DNA of 64,000 bases from Alphaproteobacteria bacterium (GTDB lineage Bacteria > Pseudomonadota > Alphaproteobacteria > Micavibrionales > UBA2020): contig JAICWS010000006.1 of the NCBI GenBank assembly GCA_025934695.1, positions 1 through 64,000 on the forward strand. The letters run 5' to 3'. The notes beneath the pieces were generated by a model that ran no database searches, was not told the origin of the DNA, and saw nothing but the letters and a program-made list of their open reading frames with translations. Every line of letters begins with the position of its first letter. The first letter of the stretch is position 1. Positions 10,355-20,415 of this stretch are shown in pieces. The position numbers and the translations under genes were made by a program.

Positions 10355-11416
10355 TTAGACCGGCGTAGGCGCATCCGCCTTCGGCGGCGGCGGGGCGCCA
10401 TCCGCTTTCGGCGCCGCCGCGGCGGGCTGGGCGACCGGGGCCGCCTCCAGCTTGGCGATGGCCAGTTTGCCGTCCGTCTTATTCAGGAACTCGGCGACCT
10501 TGTTAAAGGCATCGCGCTCGTTCTTGTCCGAAAGCGCCTCCGACAGGCCTTTGTAGATGGCTTCGTCGCCGTGGATTGCGGTGCCGTCCTGGAATTTCTT
10601 GAGAAGGTCTTCGAGGCCCGACTTGACGTCCTTGTCCGTCGCGGCGCCAGATTTATCCTGCAGCAGCTTCATGGTCTTCAGGTGGAAATCTTCCTGGGGC
10701 TGAGGCGCGGGGTCGGGGTCGGCCGGCGTGACGCTGGCTTTGGGAGTATTTGCCTGCTGCTCCATGAACTTCTTGATCAGCTCGGAATTCGGATCGGGCT
10801 GGAAGTTGGCGACGGCCAGTCCTTGGCGCGTGGCCTCGATCCACAACAGTTCCTGCTCTTCCTTGGTGCCGTTGACGTTGATGGCTTTCCAGCCGCGGCC
10901 CTTGGCGAGTCCGACCATCATGAACGCGTCGTGCTCGTCGACGAGCATCTTCTTGTTCGGCATGCCGATGAATTCGGTGCCGTCCTTCATTTTGCCGCAA
11001 TGGAGCGTATGTCCGTTCTGAGGCATATCGATGAGGATGCCGGTCCGGTCTTCGTTCAGGCGCAGGCGTGCGGCGCGCAGCCTTTCCTCGAGATGGGGGT
11101 CGAGCGCACTGATGGTGAGGATCTTCTTGAGCGCCTCGGCGGTCTGATTGGGAAGAAACTTGGAACCGTCATAGCCGTCCTCGGACTGGTCCGTGCCCGG
11201 TGCGGGAGGGGTCTGCGTCGGCGCGGCCCTTTTGGGATCGGGCGCTTTATTGTGAGGATCGGCCGTCTTTGCGGCTGGATCAGGTGTGGTTGCGGGATCA
11301 GGTGCCGTGGAGGCGGGATCAGGCGTCTTCACCGCCGGTTCGGGTGTCGGCTCGCGGTCGGATGCGTCACTGATACCGGACATTTCATCGGGATTTCGAA
11401 CGACGTCGTCAGCCAT
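10355..11416 (-). CDS. LPD7-like domain protein, candidate T4BSS effector (paralogue A)
   Basis: 353 residues, no signal peptide or membrane helix. Residues 24-75 are a Pro/Asp/Ala low-complexity tract with repeated PDPA. The middle (about 80-215) ends in a block of the form DEHDAF..GLAKGRGWKAINVNG..EEQELLWIEATRQGLAVANFQP, like large polyvalent protein-associated domain 7 (LPD7), which occurs in conjugative relaxases and mobile-element proteins. The C-terminus is Ala/Pro-rich. The next gene is a clear paralogue, sharing DPHLEE, RGW and LLWI blocks. An imperfect CtrA-type box lies 36 bases upstream. Secretion by the type IVB system is inferred, not shown. Confidence 0.7.
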   Translation of the reverse strand: MADDVVRNPDEMSGISDASDREPTPEPAVKTPDPASTAPDPATTPDPAAKTADPHNKAPDPKRAAPTQTPPAPGTDQSEDGYDGSKFLPNQTAEALKKILTISALDPHLEERLRAARLRLNEDRTGILIDMPQNGHTLHCGKMKDGTEFIGMPNKKMLVDEHDAFMMVGLAKGRGWKAINVNGTKEEQELLWIEATRQGLAVANFQPDPNSELIKKFMEQQANTPKASVTPADPDPAPQPQEDFHLKTMKLLQDKSGAATDKDVKSGLEDLLKKFQDGTAIHGDEAIYKGLSEALSDKNERDAFNKVAEFLNKTDGKLAIAKLEAAPVAQPAAAAPKADGAPPPPKADAPTPV

Positions 11417-11451
11417 AGTCCTGTTCTCCGATCAAAAAATAAAAACCACTG

Positions 11452-11466
11452 TTAACGAGTTATTCA
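11452..11466. promoter_or_regulatory. imperfect CtrA-type box before paralogue A
   Basis: TTAACGAGTTATTCA, identical over 15 bases to the site at 1781-1795. It lies 36 bases upstream of the ATG at 11416 on the minus strand. It differs from TTAA-N7-TTAA at one base of the second half-site. Confidence 0.4.
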
Positions 11467-11613
11467 CAAATTTTACCTGAGTTTTTATAATTTAGCAAGG
11501 AAATGCAGTTTGTATTGATTTTTCAACATGTTATTATATGACAGTATTGATTTGGAAAATGAGCGCGCCGGTATCGATTCCCGCGCAGCTATTCCGCAAG
11601 GCGTGTGACGGTA

Positions 11614-12489
11614 TCAGCTGTTCATCGCGGCGCCGGTGCGCGAGGGGCCGCGGGTCTGCGGCGCTGCCGCTGCGGCAGCGGGAGACGCATCGCCCAAGGC
11701 CGGGAAATTCAGCCCCGGGTTCGCCTTGTTCAGGACGCCCACCATCTGGTTGAAGCCTTCGCGCGCGTTTTCGTTGCCCAGGGCCTGCTTGACCGCGTCG
11801 AAGGTCTGCGGGTCATTGACGAGCCCGTCGTTCTGGACCCGTGCGAAAACGTTTTTCAGGCCGGTCCTGACGGACGGGTCGTCGGCCTTTGCGATTTTTT
11901 CCTGCAGCAGCTTCAGCGTGTCGAGCTGTGGGTTGCCCTCCGGCGCGGGCTGCGCTTCTGAAACCTTATGGCCGGCCTGCTCTTGCTTCCATGTCTTGGC
12001 GACGTCGGAATCCGGGGCTGGTTCGTAGTTGGTGACCTTTATGCCTTCGCGCTGGGCCGCGATCCACAAAAGATCCCTTTCCGCCGGGGTTTTTGCGTTG
12101 ATACCGACTGAATCCCAGCCGCGCGCCTTGGCCATCGCTGCCATGGTTTCCGCGGCTTGTTCGTCGACCGGTTTGGAATTGTCTGCCAGCCCGATGCCGG
12201 AATTGCTGGCCAGGATCGAGGAATGGCCGCCCGGAAAGTCGACGATAAGCCCTTGCTTGTCCTTGCGCACTTTCGCGGCCTTGAGCATCTCCTGCAGATG
12301 GGGATCCATGTTCGTCATGCCGAACTGGTCGCGCAACGCGTCGGCTGCCGACTTCGTCAGGTATCTCGAACCGCCAAAGCCGCCATCTTGCGCGGGCGGG
12401 CCTTCGGGAGGGGGCCCGGACATGCCGCCGTTCCTGGTGCCGTCATCCTGGGCGGGCGGCTGCTGCGGCGGCTGGTTGGGTTCGGTCAT
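11614..12489 (-). CDS. LPD7-like domain protein, candidate T4BSS effector (paralogue B)
   Basis: 291 residues, paralogous to the downstream gene. The N-terminus is Pro/Gln-rich with PPQQPPAQDDG, followed by GGSRYLTKSAADAL, MDPHLQEMLKAAKVR and the LPD7-like block KARGWDSVGINAKTPAERD..LLWIAAQREGIKVTNYEP (about residues 110-160). It ends in an Ala-rich tail. ATG 12489 follows GGGGGATGTA. No CtrA-type box is visible upstream, unlike paralogue A. No enzymatic motif was recognised; an effector role rests on the paralogue pair and on the dotM gene further along. Confidence 0.7.
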   Translation of the reverse strand: MTEPNQPPQQPPAQDDGTRNGGMSGPPPEGPPAQDGGFGGSRYLTKSAADALRDQFGMTNMDPHLQEMLKAAKVRKDKQGLIVDFPGGHSSILASNSGIGLADNSKPVDEQAAETMAAMAKARGWDSVGINAKTPAERDLLWIAAQREGIKVTNYEPAPDSDVAKTWKQEQAGHKVSEAQPAPEGNPQLDTLKLLQEKIAKADDPSVRTGLKNVFARVQNDGLVNDPQTFDAVKQALGNENAREGFNQMVGVLNKANPGLNFPALGDASPAAAAAAPQTRGPSRTGAAMNS

Positions 12490-12608
12490 TACATCCCCCG
12501 TGATGCTGTGAAAACCAGTATTCGGCTATATGATCATTATACGCCGATTTCCGTAATCCATCAAGAAAGCCGGAAATATCCCGTGTCTTCAAGGCGAAAC
12601 GGACCGAC

Positions 12609-13223
12609 TCAGTCGTTGTAATTGGATTTCTGGTGGGCGGGGTCGTAGTAATGGAAGTATTTATTGTCGAGCTTCAGCCCCAGGACGGTATTCGACAGGG
12701 TGACCGTCGTCACCAGCCCCTGCGGGTCGACGATCCGCCAGGCTTTGAGCTCCAGCGGCTTCTCGCTGAACATCAGCGTCAGCGAGCCCGACAAGGGATC
12801 TTTCGCCTGTACGACGGTCATGTCGATCTGGCCGTGCGACTTCCTGACGTCCGAGACGCGCAGATCGCCCGACAGGTTCAATTGCCGGCGCAGGAAGAAA
12901 TCGGCCAGCGACTTTGAAATCGGCGCGCTGCTCTGCTGTTTCATCTTGCCGTCGTAGTAATAGATCATCGAGCCGTCGGCGACGATGAAATCGGTCACCG
13001 GCTTGTCGTACTGGAAGCGCATGCGTCCCGGGCGCTTGAGCAGGAAGTCGCCCGACGCCTGGCTGCCGTCGTTCGCCGTCTGGACGAACCTGGCACGGAG
13101 CGTCGTGATGCCGTTCAGGTAGCTCTCGACCGACTGCAGGAGTGCCTGGTCGCCCGCATCGGCGAAGGCGGAAGCTGCGGGAAGCAGCATTAGAAGCGCA
13201 AGCGCGGCGGCGAGAAGGCGCAT
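12609..13223 (-). CDS. lolA: outer-membrane lipoprotein carrier protein LolA
   Basis: 204 residues with a Sec signal peptide (MRLLAAALALLMLLPAASAFA) and the LolA fold signature: LNGITTLRARFVQ, SGDFLLKRPGRMRFQYDKP, and ITDPQG-like RIVDPQGLVTTVTL. It shuttles lipoproteins across the periplasm from LolCDE to the outer membrane. ATG 13223 is chosen because AAAGGAG lies 7 bases upstream; a start 12 codons earlier would spoil the signal peptide. Position downstream of ftsK is usual in alphaproteobacteria. Confidence 0.9.
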   Translation of the reverse strand: MRLLAAALALLMLLPAASAFADAGDQALLQSVESYLNGITTLRARFVQTANDGSQASGDFLLKRPGRMRFQYDKPVTDFIVADGSMIYYYDGKMKQQSSAPISKSLADFFLRRQLNLSGDLRVSDVRKSHGQIDMTVVQAKDPLSGSLTLMFSEKPLELKAWRIVDPQGLVTTVTLSNTVLGLKLDNKYFHYYDPAHQKSNYND

Positions 13224-13282
13224 GGCAAAGCTCCTTTGGCAAAGAAAAGCGCGGTTCATCCACGAAAGCCCGGCGAAAGAAC

Positions 13283-14059
13283 CTACTGGTTCGTTACTTG
13301 GGCGTTCAGCTTGATCTGCTGCGCCACGAATTTGTCCATCATGGCGTACAAGTCCTTATTGTTCTTGTCGGATTCCTTGCCCGAAAAGTCAAAGGAAAAT
13401 TCGAGCGGCATATGGTTGATTAGCGTGGTCGAGATGATGCCCGCGTTATGAACCTTTTCGTATTCGACCTCGGTGTCGAGCGCATAGGCCAGCGATAACC
13501 CTTCCGGGGTACGGTGCGTCGCATCGTCGAACTTGTATTTGTCGGAGGCATCGACGAGCGAAGCGGAAATCAGCCCGTGCCCGCCCTCGCGGATGTCCTT
13601 CATCACGTCGTCGCGGAAACCTTTTTCGCGCACGTCGAGATAATCGGCGCGCGGCAGCGACACGACGTCCTCGCCGTTGTCGGGGTTCAGCCAGTAGATG
13701 TTGCCGAAATTCTTCAGCGTCATGAGCGGCGGGCTCGTGTTCTCGGGATGCGCGGTCGCCTGCTCCTGGTAATCATGCTGGACCTTGGCGATCTCCATGC
13801 AGTCGGCGAAGGTGCCGATCAGCTTCGACTGGGTGCCGCCATAGTTGCGGAATTGCGACATGATCGAGCCTTCGAGGTAATCGGACTCGTCGAGGAAGCA
13901 CATGCCCACCGGCGCTTCGAACACCAGCAGGTGCTGCCCGTAGTTCGTGAACAGCGTGCGGCGCCAGTCGGTGATGGGGTTCTGGAGTTTCGCCTGCGCG
14001 GGCGAGACGGCGGCCGCCAGGAGGGCGAGGGCCAGGAGTTTCGGAAGGGCTTTTTTCAT
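13283..14059 (-). CDS. secreted protein of unknown function between ftsK and lolA
   Basis: 258 residues beginning with a clean Sec signal peptide (KKALPKLLALALLAAAVSPAQA). The mature part has two cysteines (MCFLDESD and ADCMEIAK), probably a disulfide, and no motif I recognise. ATG 14059 is used; a GTG three codons upstream (14068) would overlap the ftsK stop. The 4-8 base spacing to ftsK and 59 bases to the lolA start point to a three-gene transcript and a cell-envelope role. Confidence 0.75.
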   Translation of the reverse strand: MKKALPKLLALALLAAAVSPAQAKLQNPITDWRRTLFTNYGQHLLVFEAPVGMCFLDESDYLEGSIMSQFRNYGGTQSKLIGTFADCMEIAKVQHDYQEQATAHPENTSPPLMTLKNFGNIYWLNPDNGEDVVSLPRADYLDVREKGFRDDVMKDIREGGHGLISASLVDASDKYKFDDATHRTPEGLSLAYALDTEVEYEKVHNAGIISTTLINHMPLEFSFDFSGKESDKNNKDLYAMMDKFVAQQIKLNAQVTNQ

Positions 14060-14064
14060 GTCTC

Positions 14065-16497
<2,433 letters not shown>

Positions 16498-16593
16498 TGG
16501 AACCTCGTGTTCAGACAGCTATACCCTATACCCGACACGAGTATAGCAGAGCGGGGATTCAAACAGAATCGAAAACCTGCCCAAACCATCCGC

Positions 16594-16706
16594 AACCCCG
16601 GCGAAAGCCGGGGTCCAAAATGGTTCGGTATTTGTGGCGATTGTTATTAGAAGCGATGACCGATGCGAGCGCGAAGAGTTGTCAGACCCCGGCTTTCGCC
16701 GGGGTT
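16594..16706. repeat. inverted pair of intergenic palindromic repeats
   Basis: Two 22-bp copies in inverted orientation, 16594-16615 and 16685-16706. Each is itself a hairpin built on CCCCGGC-GAAA-GCCGGGG. They belong to the same family as the copies near 47088-47155, 54600-54681 and the half copy near 32048. They sit upstream of ftsK and can fold as two small hairpins or as one long stem. Confidence 0.75.
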
Positions 16707-16724
16707 ACGGCACGAGAGGCGCCG

Positions 16725-16928
16725 TCACTTCTTCGTCTTCTTCTCGCCCTCTTCGCCGAGGTCGAGCACGCCCATCGGGTTCTTTTCAAGCAGATCAGCC
16801 ACTTGATCGTAGACCGAGGCGTTGTCGTTCATCTGCTCTTTCAAAGGTTCGTTTTGCGCGCCCACGTTCCTGAAAAAGGTCGCGGCGTCGCGGAGCAGTT
16901 TGGCGGCAAGCTGGGCGTAAGTGGCCAT
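16725..16928 (-). CDS. small helical protein of unknown function
   Basis: 67 residues (MATYAQLAAKLLRDAATFFR at the N-terminus, EEGEKKTKK at the C-terminus), soluble, probably helical. It begins at ATG 16928 with only a weak purine run upstream and ends beside the repeat pair. No family was recognised. It is called because the frame shows natural codon use and lies alone between two minus-strand genes. Confidence 0.55.
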   Translation of the reverse strand: MATYAQLAAKLLRDAATFFRNVGAQNEPLKEQMNDNASVYDQVADLLEKNPMGVLDLGEEGEKKTKK

Positions 16929-17031
16929 CGGAAAATATCCCGGAAAAATTGCGAAAAAACAGTCTGGAAAGAAATTAGCATGGCCTAGGGGAAGCGGCCA
17001 CGGAAAATTTTCTCCGCGTTATGGGAAAATT

Positions 17032-17847
17032 CTAGAATTTGAAGTCCCGGCAGCCGTTGCGCGTGGAGGCCCGCCAGGTCTCGGCCTTGGTTGGAGGCTG
17101 CGAGGCCGGTCGCTTGACCTTGACGAGTTTCAGGGGGCCCTTGACCTGCAGGCGGCGGAATAGGCCGCCGGTCATTCCCGTTTCGAGATCGGCAAAATGG
17201 CGTTTCCTGTCCTCTTCCAACTTCGCCGCGTCGCGGAAGCCGCGCCGTTTCGCCATGTCGATCAGCGTCTCGCCGTCGACCACGGCGTCGAGCAGCGCGC
17301 CGCGTCCGACCAGCAGGTCCGCAGCCTTATCATAGCCGTAGTAAATCGCTTTCCACACGGCGGTCGCTCCGGTGGCGTCGGCTTTGTCGAGCACGCGCGC
17401 CGCGCCGTTGTTTAGGAATAATTCCAGGAGTTCGCAGCAATTGTTGGCGGCGGCGAAATACAGCACCGTCTTGTTGTCGTCGGTGCAGGCGCCGACATTC
17501 GCCTTCGCGTCGAGCAGCGCCTGGACGACGTTCTTGTTGCGGCGCGCCGAGGCGTAAAGCAATGCCGTCATGCCATTGTCCTCAACAAGGTTCGCGTCGG
17601 CCCCGAGTTCGAGCAGCAGCTTGACTGCGCCGTCGAAACGGCCGTCGGCTGCGAACATCAGTCCGGTTTTACTTCCGCGCCGGACATTGATGTAACCGGG
17701 ATGATCTTTCGCAAAGGCCCGAATGCCGGCCCTGTCGCCGCCTTCGCAGGCGGTGAAGAACGCCGCGATCGCTTCGCGCGACGGCAGTGTCGCCGCTGGG
17801 GCAGCGGTTTCAAGGTTGAACGGTGCGGTGATCTCCAAAACAGTCAT
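17032..17847 (-). CDS. ankyrin-repeat protein, candidate effector
   Basis: 271 residues with four to five ankyrin repeats between about residues 50 and 200: GSKTGLMFAADGRFDGAVKL, DNGMTALLYASARRNKNVVQ, DNKTVLYFAAANNCCELLEL, TGATAVWKAIYYGYDKAADL, DGETLIDMAKRRGFRDAAKL. There is no signal peptide. The basic C-terminus (KVKRPASQPPTK) is unstructured. Ankyrin proteins are a common class of type IV effectors, but also occur as ordinary cytoplasmic scaffolds, so the effector reading is tentative. Confidence 0.75.
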   Translation of the reverse strand: MTVLEITAPFNLETAAPAATLPSREAIAAFFTACEGGDRAGIRAFAKDHPGYINVRRGSKTGLMFAADGRFDGAVKLLLELGADANLVEDNGMTALLYASARRNKNVVQALLDAKANVGACTDDNKTVLYFAAANNCCELLELFLNNGAARVLDKADATGATAVWKAIYYGYDKAADLLVGRGALLDAVVDGETLIDMAKRRGFRDAAKLEEDRKRHFADLETGMTGGLFRRLQVKGPLKLVKVKRPASQPPTKAETWRASTRNGCRDFKF

Positions 17848-17918
17848 ATCCCATCGCCGAAAAGGTTAATTCCTTGGGGACAGCCTATCATATCTATAGA
17901 ATTATGTAAATTAAAATT

Positions 17919-18758
17919 TCAGATATTGCGGAAGGGATGCGCAGGATAGGTCCCCAGCATGCGGATATCGGCGGCGAAGAACTGCAGCTCGTCGATGGCA
18001 TGCTGAAAGCTCTCATCGTCCGGATGGCCGGCGAACTCGCAATAGAACAGGGCGGAATGGAATTTGTTGCCCTCGAGATAGCTTTCCAGCTTCAGGATGT
18101 TGATGCCGTTGGTGGCGAAGCCGCCCAGCGCCTTATAAAGCGCGGCCGGAATGTTGCGGACCTTGAAGAAAAGCGAGGTGATGTATTTCTGTCCTGCCCT
18201 GGGCTGTGGCGGCTTCGCGTTCTTGGCGAGCGCCAGGAAGCGCGTCGTATTGCCTTCTTCGTCTTCGATGTTCTTTTTCAGGATTTTCAGGCCGTAGAGT
18301 TCGGCCGCCAGTTCCGACGCGATGGCGGCGACCGATGTGTCTTTCATTTCCGCCACTTTCGCGGCGGAGCCGGCGGTGTCCTCGAACACGGTCGCTTTCC
18401 AGCCCATCTCCTCGATGATCTTGCGGCACTGGGGCAGGGCGTGCACATGGCTATAGACGGTCTTGATGCCGCTGAGCTTCGCGCCTTCCACGCCGAGCAG
18501 GCAGTGATGCACGGGGATGAAGAATTCACCCACGACGTTGAGGCGGAATTTGGGCAGCAGCGCATGAATATCCGCCACGCGCCCGGCGATGGAATTATCG
18601 ATGGGGATCATCGCGAAATCGGCGCGGCCTGAATCGGCGGCGCGGAAGGCGTCGGCGAAGGTCGGGCAGGGCAGCGGCTCGAGCTTTGGAAAAGCGGCCA
18701 CGCAGGCCATGTGCGAATAGGCGCCGGGCCGGCCCTGGAAAGCGATCTTGTCTGTCAT
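17919..18758 (-). CDS. pheA: prephenate dehydratase
   Basis: A 279-residue monofunctional enzyme converting prephenate to phenylpyruvate in phenylalanine synthesis. The N-terminus FQGRPGAYSHMAC, the IPIDNSIAGRV segment and the catalytic TRF motif in NTTRFLAL (about residue 172) are present. A C-terminal ACT domain (residues 190-275, beginning SLFFKVRNIPAAL) would give phenylalanine feedback control, although the usual ESRP segment reads LESYLEGN here. There is no chorismate mutase domain. Confidence 0.92.
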   Translation of the reverse strand: MTDKIAFQGRPGAYSHMACVAAFPKLEPLPCPTFADAFRAADSGRADFAMIPIDNSIAGRVADIHALLPKFRLNVVGEFFIPVHHCLLGVEGAKLSGIKTVYSHVHALPQCRKIIEEMGWKATVFEDTAGSAAKVAEMKDTSVAAIASELAAELYGLKILKKNIEDEEGNTTRFLALAKNAKPPQPRAGQKYITSLFFKVRNIPAALYKALGGFATNGINILKLESYLEGNKFHSALFYCEFAGHPDDESFQHAIDELQFFAADIRMLGTYPAHPFRNI

Positions 18759-18805
18759 GGATTTTTACCGTCGTTGGATCGTCGTTCCCGGCATCTTACG
18801 CGAAG

Positions 18806-19078
18806 TCAGGGCGCCTTGTAAAACTCGACGAAGAATTCCACCGCGCCCTGGGGCGTCACGAAATGCTCCACCTCGGGCTCGATGATGCCGGGCAGTCCGG
18901 GCTTGAGGTGATAGTTTTCGCCGCCGACGGTATAGACCAGCGCGCCTTTTTCGACATGGATCTTCGCCCAGACGCCGCGCGCGGTGCGGTGGGCCGACAG
19001 CAGTCCCTTGGGCGCGGTCGCTTCCGTGAAGGAGGCCGTGCGCTTATAGGCCCGGACATGGTCGGGAAGCCGCTTCAT
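18806..19078 (-). CDS. DUF1971 (YeaR/TehB-like cupin) protein
   Basis: 90 residues matching the DUF1971 pattern: an RTASFTEATAPKGLLSAHRT opening, GVWAKIHVEKGALVY, then a PGIIEPEVEHFV strand with the His expected in a small cupin. Its ATG overlaps the stop of the globin gene (ATGA), so the two are translationally coupled. In enterobacteria YeaR is induced by nitrate/nitric oxide. Pairing with a truncated globin fits a nitrosative-stress role, which is inferred. Confidence 0.8.
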   Translation of the reverse strand: MKRLPDHVRAYKRTASFTEATAPKGLLSAHRTARGVWAKIHVEKGALVYTVGGENYHLKPGLPGIIEPEVEHFVTPQGAVEFFVEFYKAP

Positions 19079-19461
19079 GCCGAGGCCGTTCTTTCCGCGA
19101 GGCCGCGGCGCAGGTTGTCGGCGATGCGCCGGCTGCGGACGATGAAATGTTCCGCGGCCTCCGGCTCATGCGTTTCATGCGCCGTTTGCGCGAACAGCGC
19201 CAGCCAGCGGTCGAACAGCGCGAGGTCGAAGGGTGGCAGCTGCAAATGCGCGCGCATGGGGTTGCCGTCGAAGCGCGCGGTGCCGAGCGCGACGCCCGAC
19301 CAGAAATCATACATGCGCGCCAGGTGCGGGCTCCACTCTTCCTGCGTCGTGCCGATCGCGGCGGTGAAAATAGGAGCGAGGTCCGGGTCCTTCAGCACTT
19401 TTGCATAGAAGGCATCGACAAGAGTGCGGATCGTCTCCTCGGTGATGGCGGCGCTTTTCAT
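19075..19461 (-). CDS. group III truncated haemoglobin
   Basis: 128 residues with the truncated-globin pattern: ETIRTLVDAFYAKVLKDPDL, then IFTAAIG, WSPHLARMYDFWSG, and AHLQLPPFDLALFDRWL, where the His of AHLQLP is the expected proximal ligand (group III: HxxLP-like). It probably binds O2 or NO. The start is ATG 19461; the upstream in-frame extension lacks a ribosome binding site. It overlaps the DUF1971 gene by 4 bases. Confidence 0.85.
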   Translation of the reverse strand: MKSAAITEETIRTLVDAFYAKVLKDPDLAPIFTAAIGTTQEEWSPHLARMYDFWSGVALGTARFDGNPMRAHLQLPPFDLALFDRWLALFAQTAHETHEPEAAEHFIVRSRRIADNLRRGLAERTASA

Positions 19462-19505
19462 GATGGGTATCAATATAAGCCCTTCCGGGCCGGATACCAG
19501 CACCG

Positions 19506-20312
19506 TCAGGGCTTCTGCGGCTTGTCGAACCAGCGGGTCTTGTGGCCGTTCTGGCCTAGGTTTTCGCCGCCTGCAATCTCGACCGACATGTGGCCGAGCT
19601 TGCGGTCGAGATCGCCGCCGAAATCATAGTATCCCACGCGCGCGCCATGTCCCTGTTCGATCAGCGGCAGGGCAAGTTGCGCGACGGTGCGCCAGAATGT
19701 GCGTTTTTCTGCTTGCGAAGCCTGCTCGATGAAGTCGGGGAAGGATTTGTATTTGTCATCAAAGACCATGTAGTGCTGCGCCGCTTCCTTCGTATCCGGC
19801 GGCAGGGGGAGTGCCTTGATACCGTTGCCGGCGTCGAGGCCCAGCACGTCGAGCTTGTTTTCGGCGAAGCGGTCATAGATATCCCGGCGCGGATGCGGGT
19901 GGAACGATCTTTCCTCCGCGATGAATTCCTTGCCGGCCGACAAGGGGCCCGACAAGACATGGATATGCACGTTCTGGATCTGCGAATTGGTGTCGTTGTC
20001 GCCCGCATCCGCCTTCTTGGTGAAGTTGATCAGCCACATATGGTTTCGCGGATCGGCAAGGCCGTGATAAACGCGGTCGAAAGCGTCCGAGATATCGTCC
20101 CAGACTTTATCGGTCGCCTTGTTCTTGAGGAAATCCGCACCGTCCTCGTGCGGCACCTTCGAGACCGCGATGATGAAGCTCTTCTCTGACAGCGGACGGC
20201 CTTTTTCTGCCTCGCCGTGGAGCACGATGCGGGTTGAAGCGTTCTCGGCGAACGCCTGCTGGCTGTTGGTCTTCTCGAACCAGTCGGCCACGGGTGATAA
20301 CTCCTTTGGCAA
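19506..20312 (-). CDS. HIT-like domain protein
   Basis: 268 residues. Residues 45-130 read like a histidine-triad domain: FIIAVSKVPHEDGADFL, then DDISDAFDRVYH, and finally QNVHIHVLSGPL, an H-x-H form of the HxHxH active site with its third position altered to Leu. The second half (DIYDRFAENKLDVLG onward) has no relative I recognise. HIT proteins are nucleotide hydrolases or transferases; loss of one triad position leaves activity doubtful. It is transcribed towards the globin pair with 44 bases between. Confidence 0.6.
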   Translation of the reverse strand: MPKELSPVADWFEKTNSQQAFAENASTRIVLHGEAEKGRPLSEKSFIIAVSKVPHEDGADFLKNKATDKVWDDISDAFDRVYHGLADPRNHMWLINFTKKADAGDNDTNSQIQNVHIHVLSGPLSAGKEFIAEERSFHPHPRRDIYDRFAENKLDVLGLDAGNGIKALPLPPDTKEAAQHYMVFDDKYKSFPDFIEQASQAEKRTFWRTVAQLALPLIEQGHGARVGYYDFGGDLDRKLGHMSVEIAGGENLGQNGHKTRWFDKPQKP

Positions 20313-20415
20313 TATTATATTCCCATAAAATTAACAAACCGCAAAGCGGCGCTTTAAAGGTCCGCCAAATCAATCGCTTGGGTTGACTTGGGGCGCGGCT
20401 CGGCGACAATGCGCC

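Noticed and set aside
17919-18758. Bifunctional chorismate mutase-prephenate dehydratase
   Set aside because: The protein starts directly at the dehydratase domain and 279 residues leave no room for a mutase.
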